Shown: piece by piece, positions 18,027 to 25,832 of the stretch
Position numbering within the stretch: position 1 is the first letter of the stretch
How the letters are laid out: every line of letters starts with the position of its first letter
Assembly (NCBI RefSeq): GCF_000377565.1
Contig: NZ_KB898361.1
Coordinates: forward strand, 124,001 to 188,000
DNA: 64,000 nucleotides
Reading direction: 5' to 3'
Source: Rhizobium sp. 2MFCol3.1
Lineage (GTDB): Bacteria; Pseudomonadota; Alphaproteobacteria; Rhizobiales; Rhizobiaceae
Position numbers and translations under genes: made by a program
Notes under the pieces: model-generated
What the model was told of the DNA's origin: nothing
The model's input: the letters and a program-made list of their open reading frames with translations, nothing else
Databases searched by the model: none

Positions 18027-19478
18027 TCAAGCGGTGCGGGAGCTTCTGTAGACGGATACGCCGAGTTCGCGGATCTTCTTGCGCAAGGTATTGCGGTTGA
18101 GACCCAGCAGGTCGGCGGCCTTGATCTGGTTGCCGCGCGTGGCCGTAAGCGCTGCAAGGATGAGAGGATACTCCATCTCGGTCAAAACGCGGTCATAAAG
18201 GCCCGGAGGCGGCAGATTATCGCCGAACGTCGCGAAGTAGGACCGCATGTTTTCTTCAACAGCCTGCGCAATGGTCATGTTGCCATTGCGGATCGGCCCC
18301 TTCTCGATCGGGCTATCAGGAACGTCGGAGCGGAGCTCGGATTCGATGATTTCGCGGGTGATCACATCCTGTGGATAAAGTGCCATCAGGCGGCGGATGA
18401 GGTTCTCCAGCTCGCGCACGTTGCCCGGCCAAGCATAAGCCTTCATCAGATCGAGGGCTTCCTGATCGAAGCGCTTGGTGCCGAGACCTTCCTTCTCCGC
18501 CTGCTGGACGAAGTGACGGACGAGATCGGGAATATCTTCAGCGCGGTCGCGCAGCGGCGGCAGGCGCAGCGGCACGACGTTGAGGCGGTAGTACAAGTCC
18601 TCGCGGAAGAGGCCTTGGTTGATCGCCTGCTTCAGGTCCTTGTTGGTGGCGGCAACGATGCGCACGTCGGTGCGGATCGGGGTACGGCCGCCGACGGTGG
18701 TGTATTCGCCCTGCTGCAGCACGCGCAGCAGGCGCGTCTGCGCATCCATCGGCATGTCGCCGATTTCATCGAGGAACAGCGTGCCGCCCTCGGCCTGCTC
18801 GAAGCGGCCAGTGGAGCGGGTCTGGGCGCCGGTGAAGGCACCCTTTTCATGGCCGAACAGCTCGGATTCGATCAGGTCGCGCGGGATCGCGGCCATGTTG
18901 ATCGCCACAAAGGGACCGTTGCGGCGCTTACCGTAGTCATGCAGCGCGCGGGCGACCAGCTCCTTGCCGGTGCCGGATTCGCCGGTGATCATCAGCGTCA
19001 GGTCGGTCAGCATCAGACGCGCGAGAACGCGGTAGATTTCCTGCATGGCGGCCGAGCGGCCAACCAGCGGCATGCCGTCCTGCACGTCGTCCTCGACCTT
19101 TGCCGGCTTCCGCTTCGGCTCGGACAGCGCGCGGCCGATGATGCCGATTAGTTCGGTCAGATCGAAGGGCTTGGGCAGATAGTCGTAGGCACCCTTCTCC
19201 GAGGCCTTGATCGCCGTCATGAAGGTGTTCTGCGCGCTCATGACCAACACCGGCAGATCCGGGCGGGCCTTCTTGATGCGCGGAAGCAGGTCGAAGGCAT
19301 TCTCGTCGGGCATGACGACGTCGGTGACCACGAGGTCGCCCTCGCCGGCTGAAACCCAGCGCCACAGGGTGGCGGCGTTCGAGGTGATACGCACGTCATA
19401 TCCGGCGCGGCTCAAGGCCTGATTAAGCACCGTACGAATTGCCGCATCATCATCCGCGACGAGGATCGTTGCTGTCAT
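18027..19478 (-). CDS. ntrC: Nitrogen response regulator NtrC (sigma-54 activator)
   Basis: A 483-residue bacterial enhancer-binding protein that activates sigma-54 promoters of nitrogen assimilation genes when phosphorylated by NtrB. The receiver domain has DDD, VVTDVVMPDE and KPF. The AAA+ domain has GESGTGKE, the intact GAFTGA loop and FLDEIGDMP. The C-terminal Fis-like helix-turn-helix ends LGLNRNTLRKKIRELGV. Its start overlaps the ntrB stop by four bases, so the pair is translationally coupled. Confidence 0.97.
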   Translation of the reverse strand: MTATILVADDDAAIRTVLNQALSRAGYDVRITSNAATLWRWVSAGEGDLVVTDVVMPDENAFDLLPRIKKARPDLPVLVMSAQNTFMTAIKASEKGAYDYLPKPFDLTELIGIIGRALSEPKRKPAKVEDDVQDGMPLVGRSAAMQEIYRVLARLMLTDLTLMITGESGTGKELVARALHDYGKRRNGPFVAINMAAIPRDLIESELFGHEKGAFTGAQTRSTGRFEQAEGGTLFLDEIGDMPMDAQTRLLRVLQQGEYTTVGGRTPIRTDVRIVAATNKDLKQAINQGLFREDLYYRLNVVPLRLPPLRDRAEDIPDLVRHFVQQAEKEGLGTKRFDQEALDLMKAYAWPGNVRELENLIRRLMALYPQDVITREIIESELRSDVPDSPIEKGPIRNGNMTIAQAVEENMRSYFATFGDNLPPPGLYDRVLTEMEYPLILAALTATRGNQIKAADLLGLNRNTLRKKIRELGVSVYRSSRTA

Positions 19479-20626
19479 CGAGAAGGTCCTGTGGGGGTTA
19501 TAGTTGCGTCCTCAAGCGATGCGTCCTTGGAGGCAGGCATGAGCACGCGGAATGTGGTTTTGTTGGTCTGGCTGTCGCATTCGATGATGCCGCCATGATC
19601 ACCGATGATCTTGGCCACCAGCGCAAGGCCGAGCCCGCTGCCGTTGGTCTTGGTGGTGATGAAGGGGTCGAACAGATGCGGCAGGAGATCGGACGGCACG
19701 CCAGGGCCGTTATCCTGCACGCAGAACTCCAGCGGCAGCGAGATCTTCTCGCGGGTTCCCGCGACCGAAAGGCGGATGCCGGGACGATAGGCGGTCGTCA
19801 GCACGACCTCGCCATCCGGCCGGTCGCCGATCGCCTCGGCGGCGTTCTTGACGAGATTGAGGAAGACCTGCACCAGCTGGTCGCGGTTGGCGTAGACCGA
19901 CGGCAGCGAGGGGTCGTAGTTCTCGGTGATCTTGATGTGACGCGCAAAGCCCGCCTTGGCCACCGCCTTCACATGATCAAGCACGGAATGGATATTGACA
20001 GGCACACGGTCGACTGGACGCTCGTCGGAGAAGACCTCCATGCGGTCGACCAGCGAGACGATGCGGTCGGTCTCGTCGCAGATCAGCCTTGTCAACGCGC
20101 GGTCATCGTCGGTTGCCGAGTGCTCGAGCAGCTGGGCGGCGCCGCGAATCCCCGAGAGCGGGTTCTTGATTTCATGCGCCAGCATGGACGCGAGACCGGT
20201 GACCGAACGGGCGGCGGCGCGATGCGTCAGCTGCCGGTCGATTTTGTCGGCCATCGAGCGTTCCTGGAAAACGATGACGACGGAGCCCGGCTCGCTCGTC
20301 ACCGGTGCCACATAGATGTCCACGAGCTTGTCCTGGCCGAGTCTCGGCGAACTCAGATCGACGCGATATTCGTTGATCGGAGCGCGACGCTCGCGCACCT
20401 GATCAATCAGTGCGAGAAGCGGGCTGCCGAAGGGAATGAAGGTCGAGATCTTGTAACGCGCCAGATGCGAGGCGCTGGCCCCGAAGAAGGCTTCCGCCTC
20501 CCAGTTGGCAAAGGCCACAAGCCCGGCATCATCGACCATGATAACGGGGTTCTGGATGGCGTTGAGAACGGCCATGGCGACGGCACTGCCGGCATGGGCA
20601 GATGATAGCGACGCGTCGTTTGTCAT
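19475..20626 (-). CDS. ntrB: Nitrogen regulation sensor kinase NtrB
   Basis: A 383-residue cytosolic histidine kinase/phosphatase that sets NtrC phosphorylation under PII control. It has an N-terminal PAS domain, the HisKA box MLAHEIKNPLSGIRGAAQLL, and the ATPase motifs NLVKNAAEAI, DNGPGVP and GSGLGLALVAKI. No membrane segment is present. The ATG at 20626 gives the usual length and overlaps the dusB stop by four bases (ATGA); the longer upstream frame lies inside dusB and is not likely to be translated. Confidence 0.96.
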   Translation of the reverse strand: MTNDASLSSAHAGSAVAMAVLNAIQNPVIMVDDAGLVAFANWEAEAFFGASASHLARYKISTFIPFGSPLLALIDQVRERRAPINEYRVDLSSPRLGQDKLVDIYVAPVTSEPGSVVIVFQERSMADKIDRQLTHRAAARSVTGLASMLAHEIKNPLSGIRGAAQLLEHSATDDDRALTRLICDETDRIVSLVDRMEVFSDERPVDRVPVNIHSVLDHVKAVAKAGFARHIKITENYDPSLPSVYANRDQLVQVFLNLVKNAAEAIGDRPDGEVVLTTAYRPGIRLSVAGTREKISLPLEFCVQDNGPGVPSDLLPHLFDPFITTKTNGSGLGLALVAKIIGDHGGIIECDSQTNKTTFRVLMPASKDASLEDATITPTGPSR

Positions 20627-21624
20627 GCAGCCTCCCGGGCATCTGTATTGTCTGCCGCCGCGACCAGGGCATCGTGGAATCGTTGCGAGACCTCGCGTGG
20701 GTCGCGCGCGGTCATGATCGCCGCCTTGTCGTTTGCCGACACCGACGGTGCGAAGCGCTCCATATACCAGCCGAGATGCTTGCGCGCATGACGAACGCCG
20801 ACCGCTTCGCCGTAAAAATCGAGCATCATGCGATAATGTTCGACGGCGATATCGGCGATCTCCCATGGCTGAGGCTCATCGGCGCCGGCGAGCACGCCGG
20901 CATGCCACGGGCGTCCCTGGCAGCCACGGCCGATCATCACGGCGTCGGCGCCGGAGCGGCGCAGGATTTCATGGGCATCCTCCACCGTTTCAACGTCGCC
21001 ATTGGCGACCAGCGGAATGGTGAGGACATCGCGCACGGCGCGGATCGCATCCCAATCGGCGCGTCCTTCGTAAAACTGCATGCGCGTGCGACCGTGGATC
21101 GTCACCAGCTGAACACCGGCCTCCTGCGCACGCTTTGCGATTTCGGGGGCGTTGATCGAATTTTCGTCCCAGCCAAGCCGCATCTTCAGCGTCACGGGAA
21201 CATCGACAGCCTTGACGGTCGCCTCAATGAGGCCGAGCGCGTGGTCCGGGTCGCGCATCAGCGCCGAGCCGGAATAGCCGCCGATCACCTTCTTCGCAGG
21301 GCATCCCATGTTGATGTCGATGATATCGGCACCGTGCGCGGCGGCGATCTTCGCGCCTTCCGCCATCCAGTGCGCTTCGCGACCGGCAAGCTGAACCATG
21401 TGCGGATTGAAGCCGGCGGTCTTCAGCCGCGCCCAGGATTGCTCGGTGTCGTTGACGAGTTCGCGGCTGGCCACCATCTCGGTCACCACCAGCCCCGCGC
21501 CATGGCGCCAAGCCAATTGACGGAACGGCATATCGGTGACGCCGGACATGGGCGCCAGCACGATACGGTTGCGCACCGCAACGGTTCCGATGCACAAAGG
21601 AGATGCGAGGTGTATGTCAGACAA
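20623..21624 (-). CDS. dusB: tRNA-dihydrouridine synthase DusB (NifR3)
   Basis: A 333-residue FMN enzyme that reduces specific uridines in tRNA to dihydrouridine. A TIM-barrel start APMSGVTDMPFR, the catalytic cysteine in NMGCPAKKV and VTIHGRTR mark the family. The gene was called nifR3 because it precedes ntrBC in many alphaproteobacteria and enterobacteria pair it with fis. The start is a TTG at 21624; no nearby ATG fits the N-terminus SDIHLASPL. A promoter-like sequence lies about 40 bases upstream, and dusB-ntrB-ntrC overlap, forming one operon. Confidence 0.94.
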   Translation of the reverse strand: MSDIHLASPLCIGTVAVRNRIVLAPMSGVTDMPFRQLAWRHGAGLVVTEMVASRELVNDTEQSWARLKTAGFNPHMVQLAGREAHWMAEGAKIAAAHGADIIDINMGCPAKKVIGGYSGSALMRDPDHALGLIEATVKAVDVPVTLKMRLGWDENSINAPEIAKRAQEAGVQLVTIHGRTRMQFYEGRADWDAIRAVRDVLTIPLVANGDVETVEDAHEILRRSGADAVMIGRGCQGRPWHAGVLAGADEPQPWEIADIAVEHYRMMLDFYGEAVGVRHARKHLGWYMERFAPSVSANDKAAIMTARDPREVSQRFHDALVAAADNTDAREAA

Positions 21625-21660
21625 CTGATTATCTTTCAGGCACGCTAAGCAGGTGCACTA

Positions 21661-21689
21661 TTTTTAGACAGATTTAAAAGACTTGCCAA
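21661..21689 (-). promoter_or_regulatory. Candidate promoter of dusB-ntrB-ntrC
   Basis: On the minus strand TTGGCA (21689-21684) and TAAAAA (21666-21661) are separated by 17 bases, a good match to a housekeeping sigma-70 promoter. Transcription would start near 21654, 30 bases before the dusB TTG. A GGTGCA half-site resembling half of an NtrC site overlaps the predicted start, but its partner half is poor. Confidence 0.5.
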
Positions 21690-21786
21690 GGGGGAAGTGC
21701 CCGAATTGATATTTTTCGGGCAGATGCTGGAATTCGGTGCGCCAAGCCGTTAGAGCACCTCCAGAAATTCTGCTTTTTGGGGATTT

Positions 21787-23007
21787 ATGCCGCAAATGCA
21801 TCAAAAGCAACCGATATCGATCGGAATTATCGTGGTGGCCGCAGGCCGGGGCGAGCGCGCCGGCGCATCCGTTGAAGGCCCAAAGCAATATCGCCGGATC
21901 GGTGGCCGGCCCGTCATTGCCCACACGCTCGAACTTTTCGCGACATGGCCCGCAGCAACTGAGATCGTCGCCGTGATTCACGCCGATGACGAAGCGTTAT
22001 TTGCGAAGGCAACCGCTGGTGTGACTTCCAAGCTGCCGATCGCCACTGTCCATGGCGGCTCGACGCGCCAACAATCAGTGCTCTCGGGGCTTCGGCATCT
22101 GAAGGACAAGGGGATCACCCACGTCCTGATTCATGATGCCGTGCGGCCGTTCTTCGATCACGATCTGCTCGAACGCGTCGCGGCCGCGCTGGCTGAGGGC
22201 GCGCCTGCCGTGCTACCGGCCATGCCGGTTGCCGATACGCTGAAGCGCGCCGATCAATCCGGCATCGTGGTCGAGACCGTCCCCCGCGCGCAGCTCTATG
22301 CGGCGCAGACGCCGCAATCCTTCGATTTCGGCATCATCCTTGCCGCGCATGAGAAGGCGGCAGCGGCCGATCGCAACGATTTTACCGACGACGCGGCGAT
22401 CGCCGAATGGGCCGGCCATCCCGTGACGATCGTCGAGGGCATGGCCGACAATGTAAAACTGACAGTGAGGCGTGATATCGCAATGGCCGACCAGAGACTT
22501 TCCAGCACACGCCTTCCCGATGTGCGCACCGGCAACGGCTACGACGTGCACCAGCTCGAGGCCGGCGACGGCGTGACGCTCTGTGGCGTGTTCATTCCGC
22601 ACAACCAGAAGCTCAAGGGCCATTCGGATGCTGATGTGGCGCTGCATGCGCTGACGGACGCGCTGCTTGCCACCTGTGGCGCCGGCGATATCGGCGACCA
22701 CTTCCCGCCGTCGGACCCGCAATGGAAGGGCGCTCCTTCGCGCATCTTCATCGAGCATGCGGCCAAGATCGTGCGCGAGCGCGGCGGCACCATCATGAAC
22801 GCCGACGTGACGCTGATTGCGGAAGCGCCGAAGGTCGGGCCGCACCGCGACACGATGCGCGCCATGCTTTCCGAGTTCCTCGGCATCTCGATCGACCGCT
22901 GCTCGGTCAAGGCGACGACCAACGAGACGATCGGCTTCGTCGGTCGCCGCGAGGGGATCGCCGCCATCGCCACCGCCACCGTCGTCTATCAGGAGATCAG
23001 CCAATGA
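21787..23007 (+). CDS. ispDF: Bifunctional IspDF (MEP pathway isoprenoid synthesis)
   Basis: A 406-residue fusion of 2-C-methyl-D-erythritol 4-phosphate cytidylyltransferase (IspD, about 10-240) and 2,4-cyclodiphosphate synthase (IspF, about 245-405), catalysing the third and fifth steps of the MEP pathway. The IspD nucleotide site is AAGRGERAG...KQY with HDAVRP. IspF has metal ligands in GYDVHQL and GHSDADV. The fusion is typical of many alphaproteobacteria. GGGG at 21780 region precedes the ATG. It overlaps the CinA-type gene by four bases. Its isoprenoid precursors feed UppS and quinone synthesis encoded elsewhere in the window. Confidence 0.96.
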   Translation: MPQMHQKQPISIGIIVVAAGRGERAGASVEGPKQYRRIGGRPVIAHTLELFATWPAATEIVAVIHADDEALFAKATAGVTSKLPIATVHGGSTRQQSVLSGLRHLKDKGITHVLIHDAVRPFFDHDLLERVAAALAEGAPAVLPAMPVADTLKRADQSGIVVETVPRAQLYAAQTPQSFDFGIILAAHEKAAAADRNDFTDDAAIAEWAGHPVTIVEGMADNVKLTVRRDIAMADQRLSSTRLPDVRTGNGYDVHQLEAGDGVTLCGVFIPHNQKLKGHSDADVALHALTDALLATCGAGDIGDHFPPSDPQWKGAPSRIFIEHAAKIVRERGGTIMNADVTLIAEAPKVGPHRDTMRAMLSEFLGISIDRCSVKATTNETIGFVGRREGIAAIATATVVYQEISQ

Positions 23008-23504
23008 GCCTCTTTCCCGCCGATATCCTATCCGAGGCCGAAGCCATTGTGAGGACGTTCGGAGCGGCGGGATTGATGGTGTCGACGGCGGAATCATGCA
23101 CGGGCGGGCTGATTGCCGGCGCACTCACGGAAATCTCGGGCTCGTCGGCGGTCGTCGACCGCGGCTTCGTCACCTATACGAACACCGCGAAGATGGAGAT
23201 GCTGGGCGTCCAGGAAGCGACGCTTGCGCATTTCGGCGCCGTGTCGGAAGAGACGGCGCGGCAGATGGTGCATGGCGCCCTCTTCCGCTCGCGCGCATCG
23301 ATCGCCGTCGCGGTCACGGGTATTGCCGGGCCAAGCGGCGGATCGGCGGAAAAGCCTGTTGGCCTCGTGCACCTCGCCGCCAAGTCACGCCACGGTGACC
23401 TCATTCACAACAAGATGCTCTATGGCGATATCGGCCGTGGCGAAGTTCGTCTCGCCACCGTCCGGACGGCGCTGGCGATGATCCGGCGGCTCGGACCCCA
23501 GTGA
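23004..23504 (+). CDS. CinA C-terminal family amidohydrolase (PncC-like)
   Basis: This 166-residue protein is the stand-alone C-terminal domain of CinA, the family of nicotinamide mononucleotide deamidases. The conserved STAESCTGGLIAGALTEISG and GIAGPSGGSAEKPVGLV segments are present, covering the usual catalytic serine and nearby residues. The N-terminal molybdopterin-like domain of full CinA is absent, as normal for PncC. Its ATG overlaps the ispDF stop (ATGA), which couples translation, although no metabolic link is known. It converges on the RatA/COQ10-like gene seven bases on. Confidence 0.88.
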   Translation: MSLFPADILSEAEAIVRTFGAAGLMVSTAESCTGGLIAGALTEISGSSAVVDRGFVTYTNTAKMEMLGVQEATLAHFGAVSEETARQMVHGALFRSRASIAVAVTGIAGPSGGSAEKPVGLVHLAAKSRHGDLIHNKMLYGDIGRGEVRLATVRTALAMIRRLGPQ

Positions 23505-23511
23505 GTTTCGC

Positions 23512-23955
23512 TCAGCTGTAGATCTTGCCGGCGCGCGTTTCGAAGGCTTCGGTGAACATGCGGAAGGCGCGATCGAACATCGAGCCCATCAAGGCGCCGA
23601 GAATGCGGCTCTTGAACTCGTAATCGATGAAGAAATGCACGTTGGAGCCCGACGCCGTGTCTTCGAAGCGCCAGCGATTGTCGAGGTACTTGAAAGGGCC
23701 GTCGATGTATTTGACGTCGATGACGCGCTCGGCCTTGTTGAGCAGCACCTGCGTCGTGAAGGTCTCGCGGATCGCCTTGTAGCCGACCGTCATGTCGGCG
23801 ATGAGCAGGACCTTGCCATCGCGCTCCTTGCGGCTGCGGATCGCAAGCCCTTCGCAAAGCGGCAGGAATTGCGGGTATTTCTCGACATCGGCAACGAGAT
23901 CGAACATCTGGTCTGCGGAATGCGGGACGGGGCGGTGCGTTTCGAACTGAGGCAT
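23512..23955 (-). CDS. COQ10/RatA-family START-domain protein
   Basis: A 147-residue START/polyketide cyclase-like protein. Bacterial members are annotated either as RatA toxin or as the ubiquinone-binding COQ10 homologue. The diagnostic N-terminus HSADQMFDLVADVEKYPQFLP and the core LNNRW-like DNRWRF with VHFFIDYEF are present. Because rhizobial copies sit beside lipA and in the respiratory gene neighbourhood, a lipid/quinone-binding role in electron transport is likelier than toxicity. No antitoxin accompanies it. It follows the tandem P-loop genes by nine bases. Confidence 0.85.
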   Translation of the reverse strand: MPQFETHRPVPHSADQMFDLVADVEKYPQFLPLCEGLAIRSRKERDGKVLLIADMTVGYKAIRETFTTQVLLNKAERVIDVKYIDGPFKYLDNRWRFEDTASGSNVHFFIDYEFKSRILGALMGSMFDRAFRMFTEAFETRAGKIYS

Positions 23956-23964
23956 GACCGGCAG

Positions 23965-24534
23965 TTAAGCGGGCGCGCCAAGAAGATCAAGAAGGCGGCG
24001 CATTTCACGGTGCGATTTCAACTGAAGGACGGGCACATCGGGCTTGTATCGCTCGATGCCCGCAAGGATGAGCGGCGCCCACCGTCGCTCGAAATTCCAG
24101 ATATAGGTCAGGAACTCGCCATCCAGCCTTTCCGGGCAACCCGGCGCCATCTCCGGCCGCGCCCTGCCCCGCCAGCGAAGCCACCTTGTGGTGACACCGA
24201 GCAGGCAACGCCAGCGCGGCAGCCGCACCCAAAGCACCATATCGGTGCGCGGCATCCTGAGATCGAAGGTCGATGCGCCGGTGCCGTCCATCAGCCACCG
24301 CTCTTCAGCGACGGCGGTGGCGATCATCTCGCGCTCCTCGGCCTTCGGCCGTTTCACCCAGCCGGGCAGCCAATAGAAGTCGCGGTCCATGGATATATGC
24401 CGCACGCCGAGCCGCGCGCCGAGGCGTTTTGACAGCGTGGTCTTGCCGCCACCGGAGCAGCCGATCACCAGAATGCGGTCGGCGCGGCTGACGAGGTTGG
24501 CGGCACTGGCGATATCGGTGACGAAGTTCGGCAT
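23965..24534 (-). CDS. P-loop kinase-like ATPase (first of tandem pair)
   Basis: A 189-residue cytosolic P-loop protein of the adenylate-kinase/topology-modulation type. Walker A is GCSGGGKTT at residues 25-33, and the conserved MDRDFYWLPGW, AEERWLMDG and DLRMPRTD motifs match small nucleotide kinases annotated as AAA-family or FlaR-like. The substrate is unknown. The ATG at 24534 is backed by GGGAGGG upstream; an in-frame start at 24555 is less likely. It is a diverged duplicate of the next gene upstream, with roughly half the residues the same by eye. Confidence 0.82.
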   Translation of the reverse strand: MPNFVTDIASAANLVSRADRILVIGCSGGGKTTLSKRLGARLGVRHISMDRDFYWLPGWVKRPKAEEREMIATAVAEERWLMDGTGASTFDLRMPRTDMVLWVRLPRWRCLLGVTTRWLRWRGRARPEMAPGCPERLDGEFLTYIWNFERRWAPLILAGIERYKPDVPVLQLKSHREMRRLLDLLGAPA

Positions 24535-24576
24535 GTCTTTCCCTCCCGCAAGCAAAGACCGAATCAGGCTGTCATC

Positions 24577-25164
24577 CTAGCCGATGGCTTCGAGGCGCTG
24601 AAGCAGCTGTCTCATCTGCGCCCTGCTCTTCAGTTCGACGAGTGGTACATCAGGCCCATGCAGGCGGATGCCTTCCATGAATTCGGGCACATCGTCCCTC
24701 TCGAAATTCCAGACATAGGACATGAACTCCCGGTCCGGCCACTGTTCCAGGCATCCAGGCGCCATATCGGGCCGTGTCCTGCCGCGATAGACGATACCGC
24801 GCTTGAAGATGCTCCACAGGCAGAGCCAGCGCGACACCCTCACCCACAGGATCACATCGGCGCGTGGCAGCCTGAGATCGAGCGTCCTCGGATTATTGCC
24901 GTCGATGATCCAGCGCTCCTCGGCAACGATCCTGGCGATGATCTCGCGCTGTTCCGGCCTCGGTCTCGACACCCAGCTTGGAAGCCAGAATACCTCGCGG
25001 TCCATGGAGACGTAGCGGACGCCGAGGATGCGCGCGAGCTTCTGCGCCAGCGTGCTCTTGCCGCCACCGGATGAGCCAAAGATGACGATGCGGTCGGCGC
25101 GCTTCAGGAATTCTGCCGCCTCACCGAGATCGGTGACGTTCAGCCGATGCTTCGGTTGTTGCAA
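24577..25164 (-). CDS. P-loop kinase-like ATPase (second of tandem pair)
   Basis: A 195-residue paralogue of the preceding entry with the same order of motifs: Walker A GSSGGGKST at residues 30-38, MDREVFWLPSW, AEERWIIDG, DLRLPRAD. Both keep the ATP site, so neither copy looks dead. I use the TTG at 25164 because AAGAGG precedes it by eight bases and no ATG is available in frame. It lies 42 bases upstream of its sister and 32 bases after the HigA-like gene, so all may be co-transcribed. Confidence 0.8.
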   Translation of the reverse strand: MQQPKHRLNVTDLGEAAEFLKRADRIVIFGSSGGGKSTLAQKLARILGVRYVSMDREVFWLPSWVSRPRPEQREIIARIVAEERWIIDGNNPRTLDLRLPRADVILWVRVSRWLCLWSIFKRGIVYRGRTRPDMAPGCLEQWPDREFMSYVWNFERDDVPEFMEGIRLHGPDVPLVELKSRAQMRQLLQRLEAIG

Positions 25165-25196
25165 TACGATGGCCTCTTGTCTGATTGCGGGGAGGG

Positions 25197-25493
25197 TCAG
25201 GCCGCCTGGACGGGGGTGATCCCGCTGAGGTCGCCGGCGGTCCGACGCGCGACCGCAAGGTCATAGGTGCGCTGCAGATTGAGCCAGAATTCCGGGCTGT
25301 TGTTGAAATAGCGGGACAGACGCAACGCCGTGTCTGCGGTAATGCCGTTTTCGCCGCGCAGGACCCGTTCGATCCGCGTGCGCGGAATTCCTATATCCTC
25401 CGCCGCCTTGTAGGCGGAGATGCCGTATTCCTTCAGGAAATCCTCCTTGAGGATTTCACCGGGATGGATGGGGTCGACAGGAATGATCTGCAT
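25197..25493 (-). CDS. HigA-family antitoxin (XRE helix-turn-helix), orphan
   Basis: A 98-residue DNA-binding protein of the HigA/VapI addiction-module family. The signature PIHPGEILKEDFLKEYGISAY is followed by a helix-turn-helix AAEDIGIPRTRIERVLRG and LRLSRYFNNSPEFWLNLQ. HigA normally neutralises a HigB mRNA interferase and represses the operon, but no HigB gene lies on either side. The ATG at 25493 has GAGGAG six bases upstream. It sits 48 bases downstream of an unrelated ParD-type antitoxin gene. Confidence 0.88.
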   Translation of the reverse strand: MQIIPVDPIHPGEILKEDFLKEYGISAYKAAEDIGIPRTRIERVLRGENGITADTALRLSRYFNNSPEFWLNLQRTYDLAVARRTAGDLSGITPVQAA

Positions 25494-25541
25494 CCGCGTC
25501 TCCTCATTCGTGCGTGTACGACGCAGTGCTCGTCCTATCAC

Positions 25542-25766
25542 CTAGTGCAGCGACCGCAGAATGTCATCCATGGTTTCGTCGGAGACGCCGCTCGCCAGCC
25601 CTTCATCGACAAGAGCCTGCATGTTGGCGATCTTGGTAGCGCGCTCTTGGTCGCGGCGAACGAGATCGCGGACGTAGTCGGACGCATCGGCATAGCTGCC
25701 GGCGGAGGCCTGCTTTTCCAGCCAGACCTTCATCTCATCCGACACCGTCACGGTTACCGTGGGCAT
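25542..25766 (-). CDS. ParD-family antitoxin, orphan
   Basis: A 74-residue ribbon-helix-helix protein of the ParD/CC2985 family: a short beta strand (TVTVTVSDEMKVWLEKQ) for DNA binding, then SYADASDYVRDLVRRDQER and a helical tail that normally wraps a ParE toxin. No ParE or RelE gene follows; the next gene is the HigA-like antitoxin 48 bases on. It lies 66 bases downstream of lipA on the same strand, so lipA transcription may run into it. Confidence 0.88.
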   Translation of the reverse strand: MPTVTVTVSDEMKVWLEKQASAGSYADASDYVRDLVRRDQERATKIANMQALVDEGLASGVSDETMDDILRSLH

Positions 25767-25832
25767 GACGTGTTCCTTTGCTGCATTGCCTGCCGCCGAT
25801 CATGGCACAGCAGGCCCGCCAAGAGAACCGTC

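Noticed and set aside
21651..21657. A possible NtrC binding site GGTGCA near the dusB promoter
   Set aside because: Only one good half-site; the partner half at the required spacing is poor, so it does not meet the NtrC consensus.
23512..23955. RatA-type toxin in a toxin-antitoxin system next to the orphan antitoxins
   Set aside because: The protein is best read as a COQ10/START homologue. ParD and HigA do not pair with RatA, and it is separated from them by two kinase-like genes.
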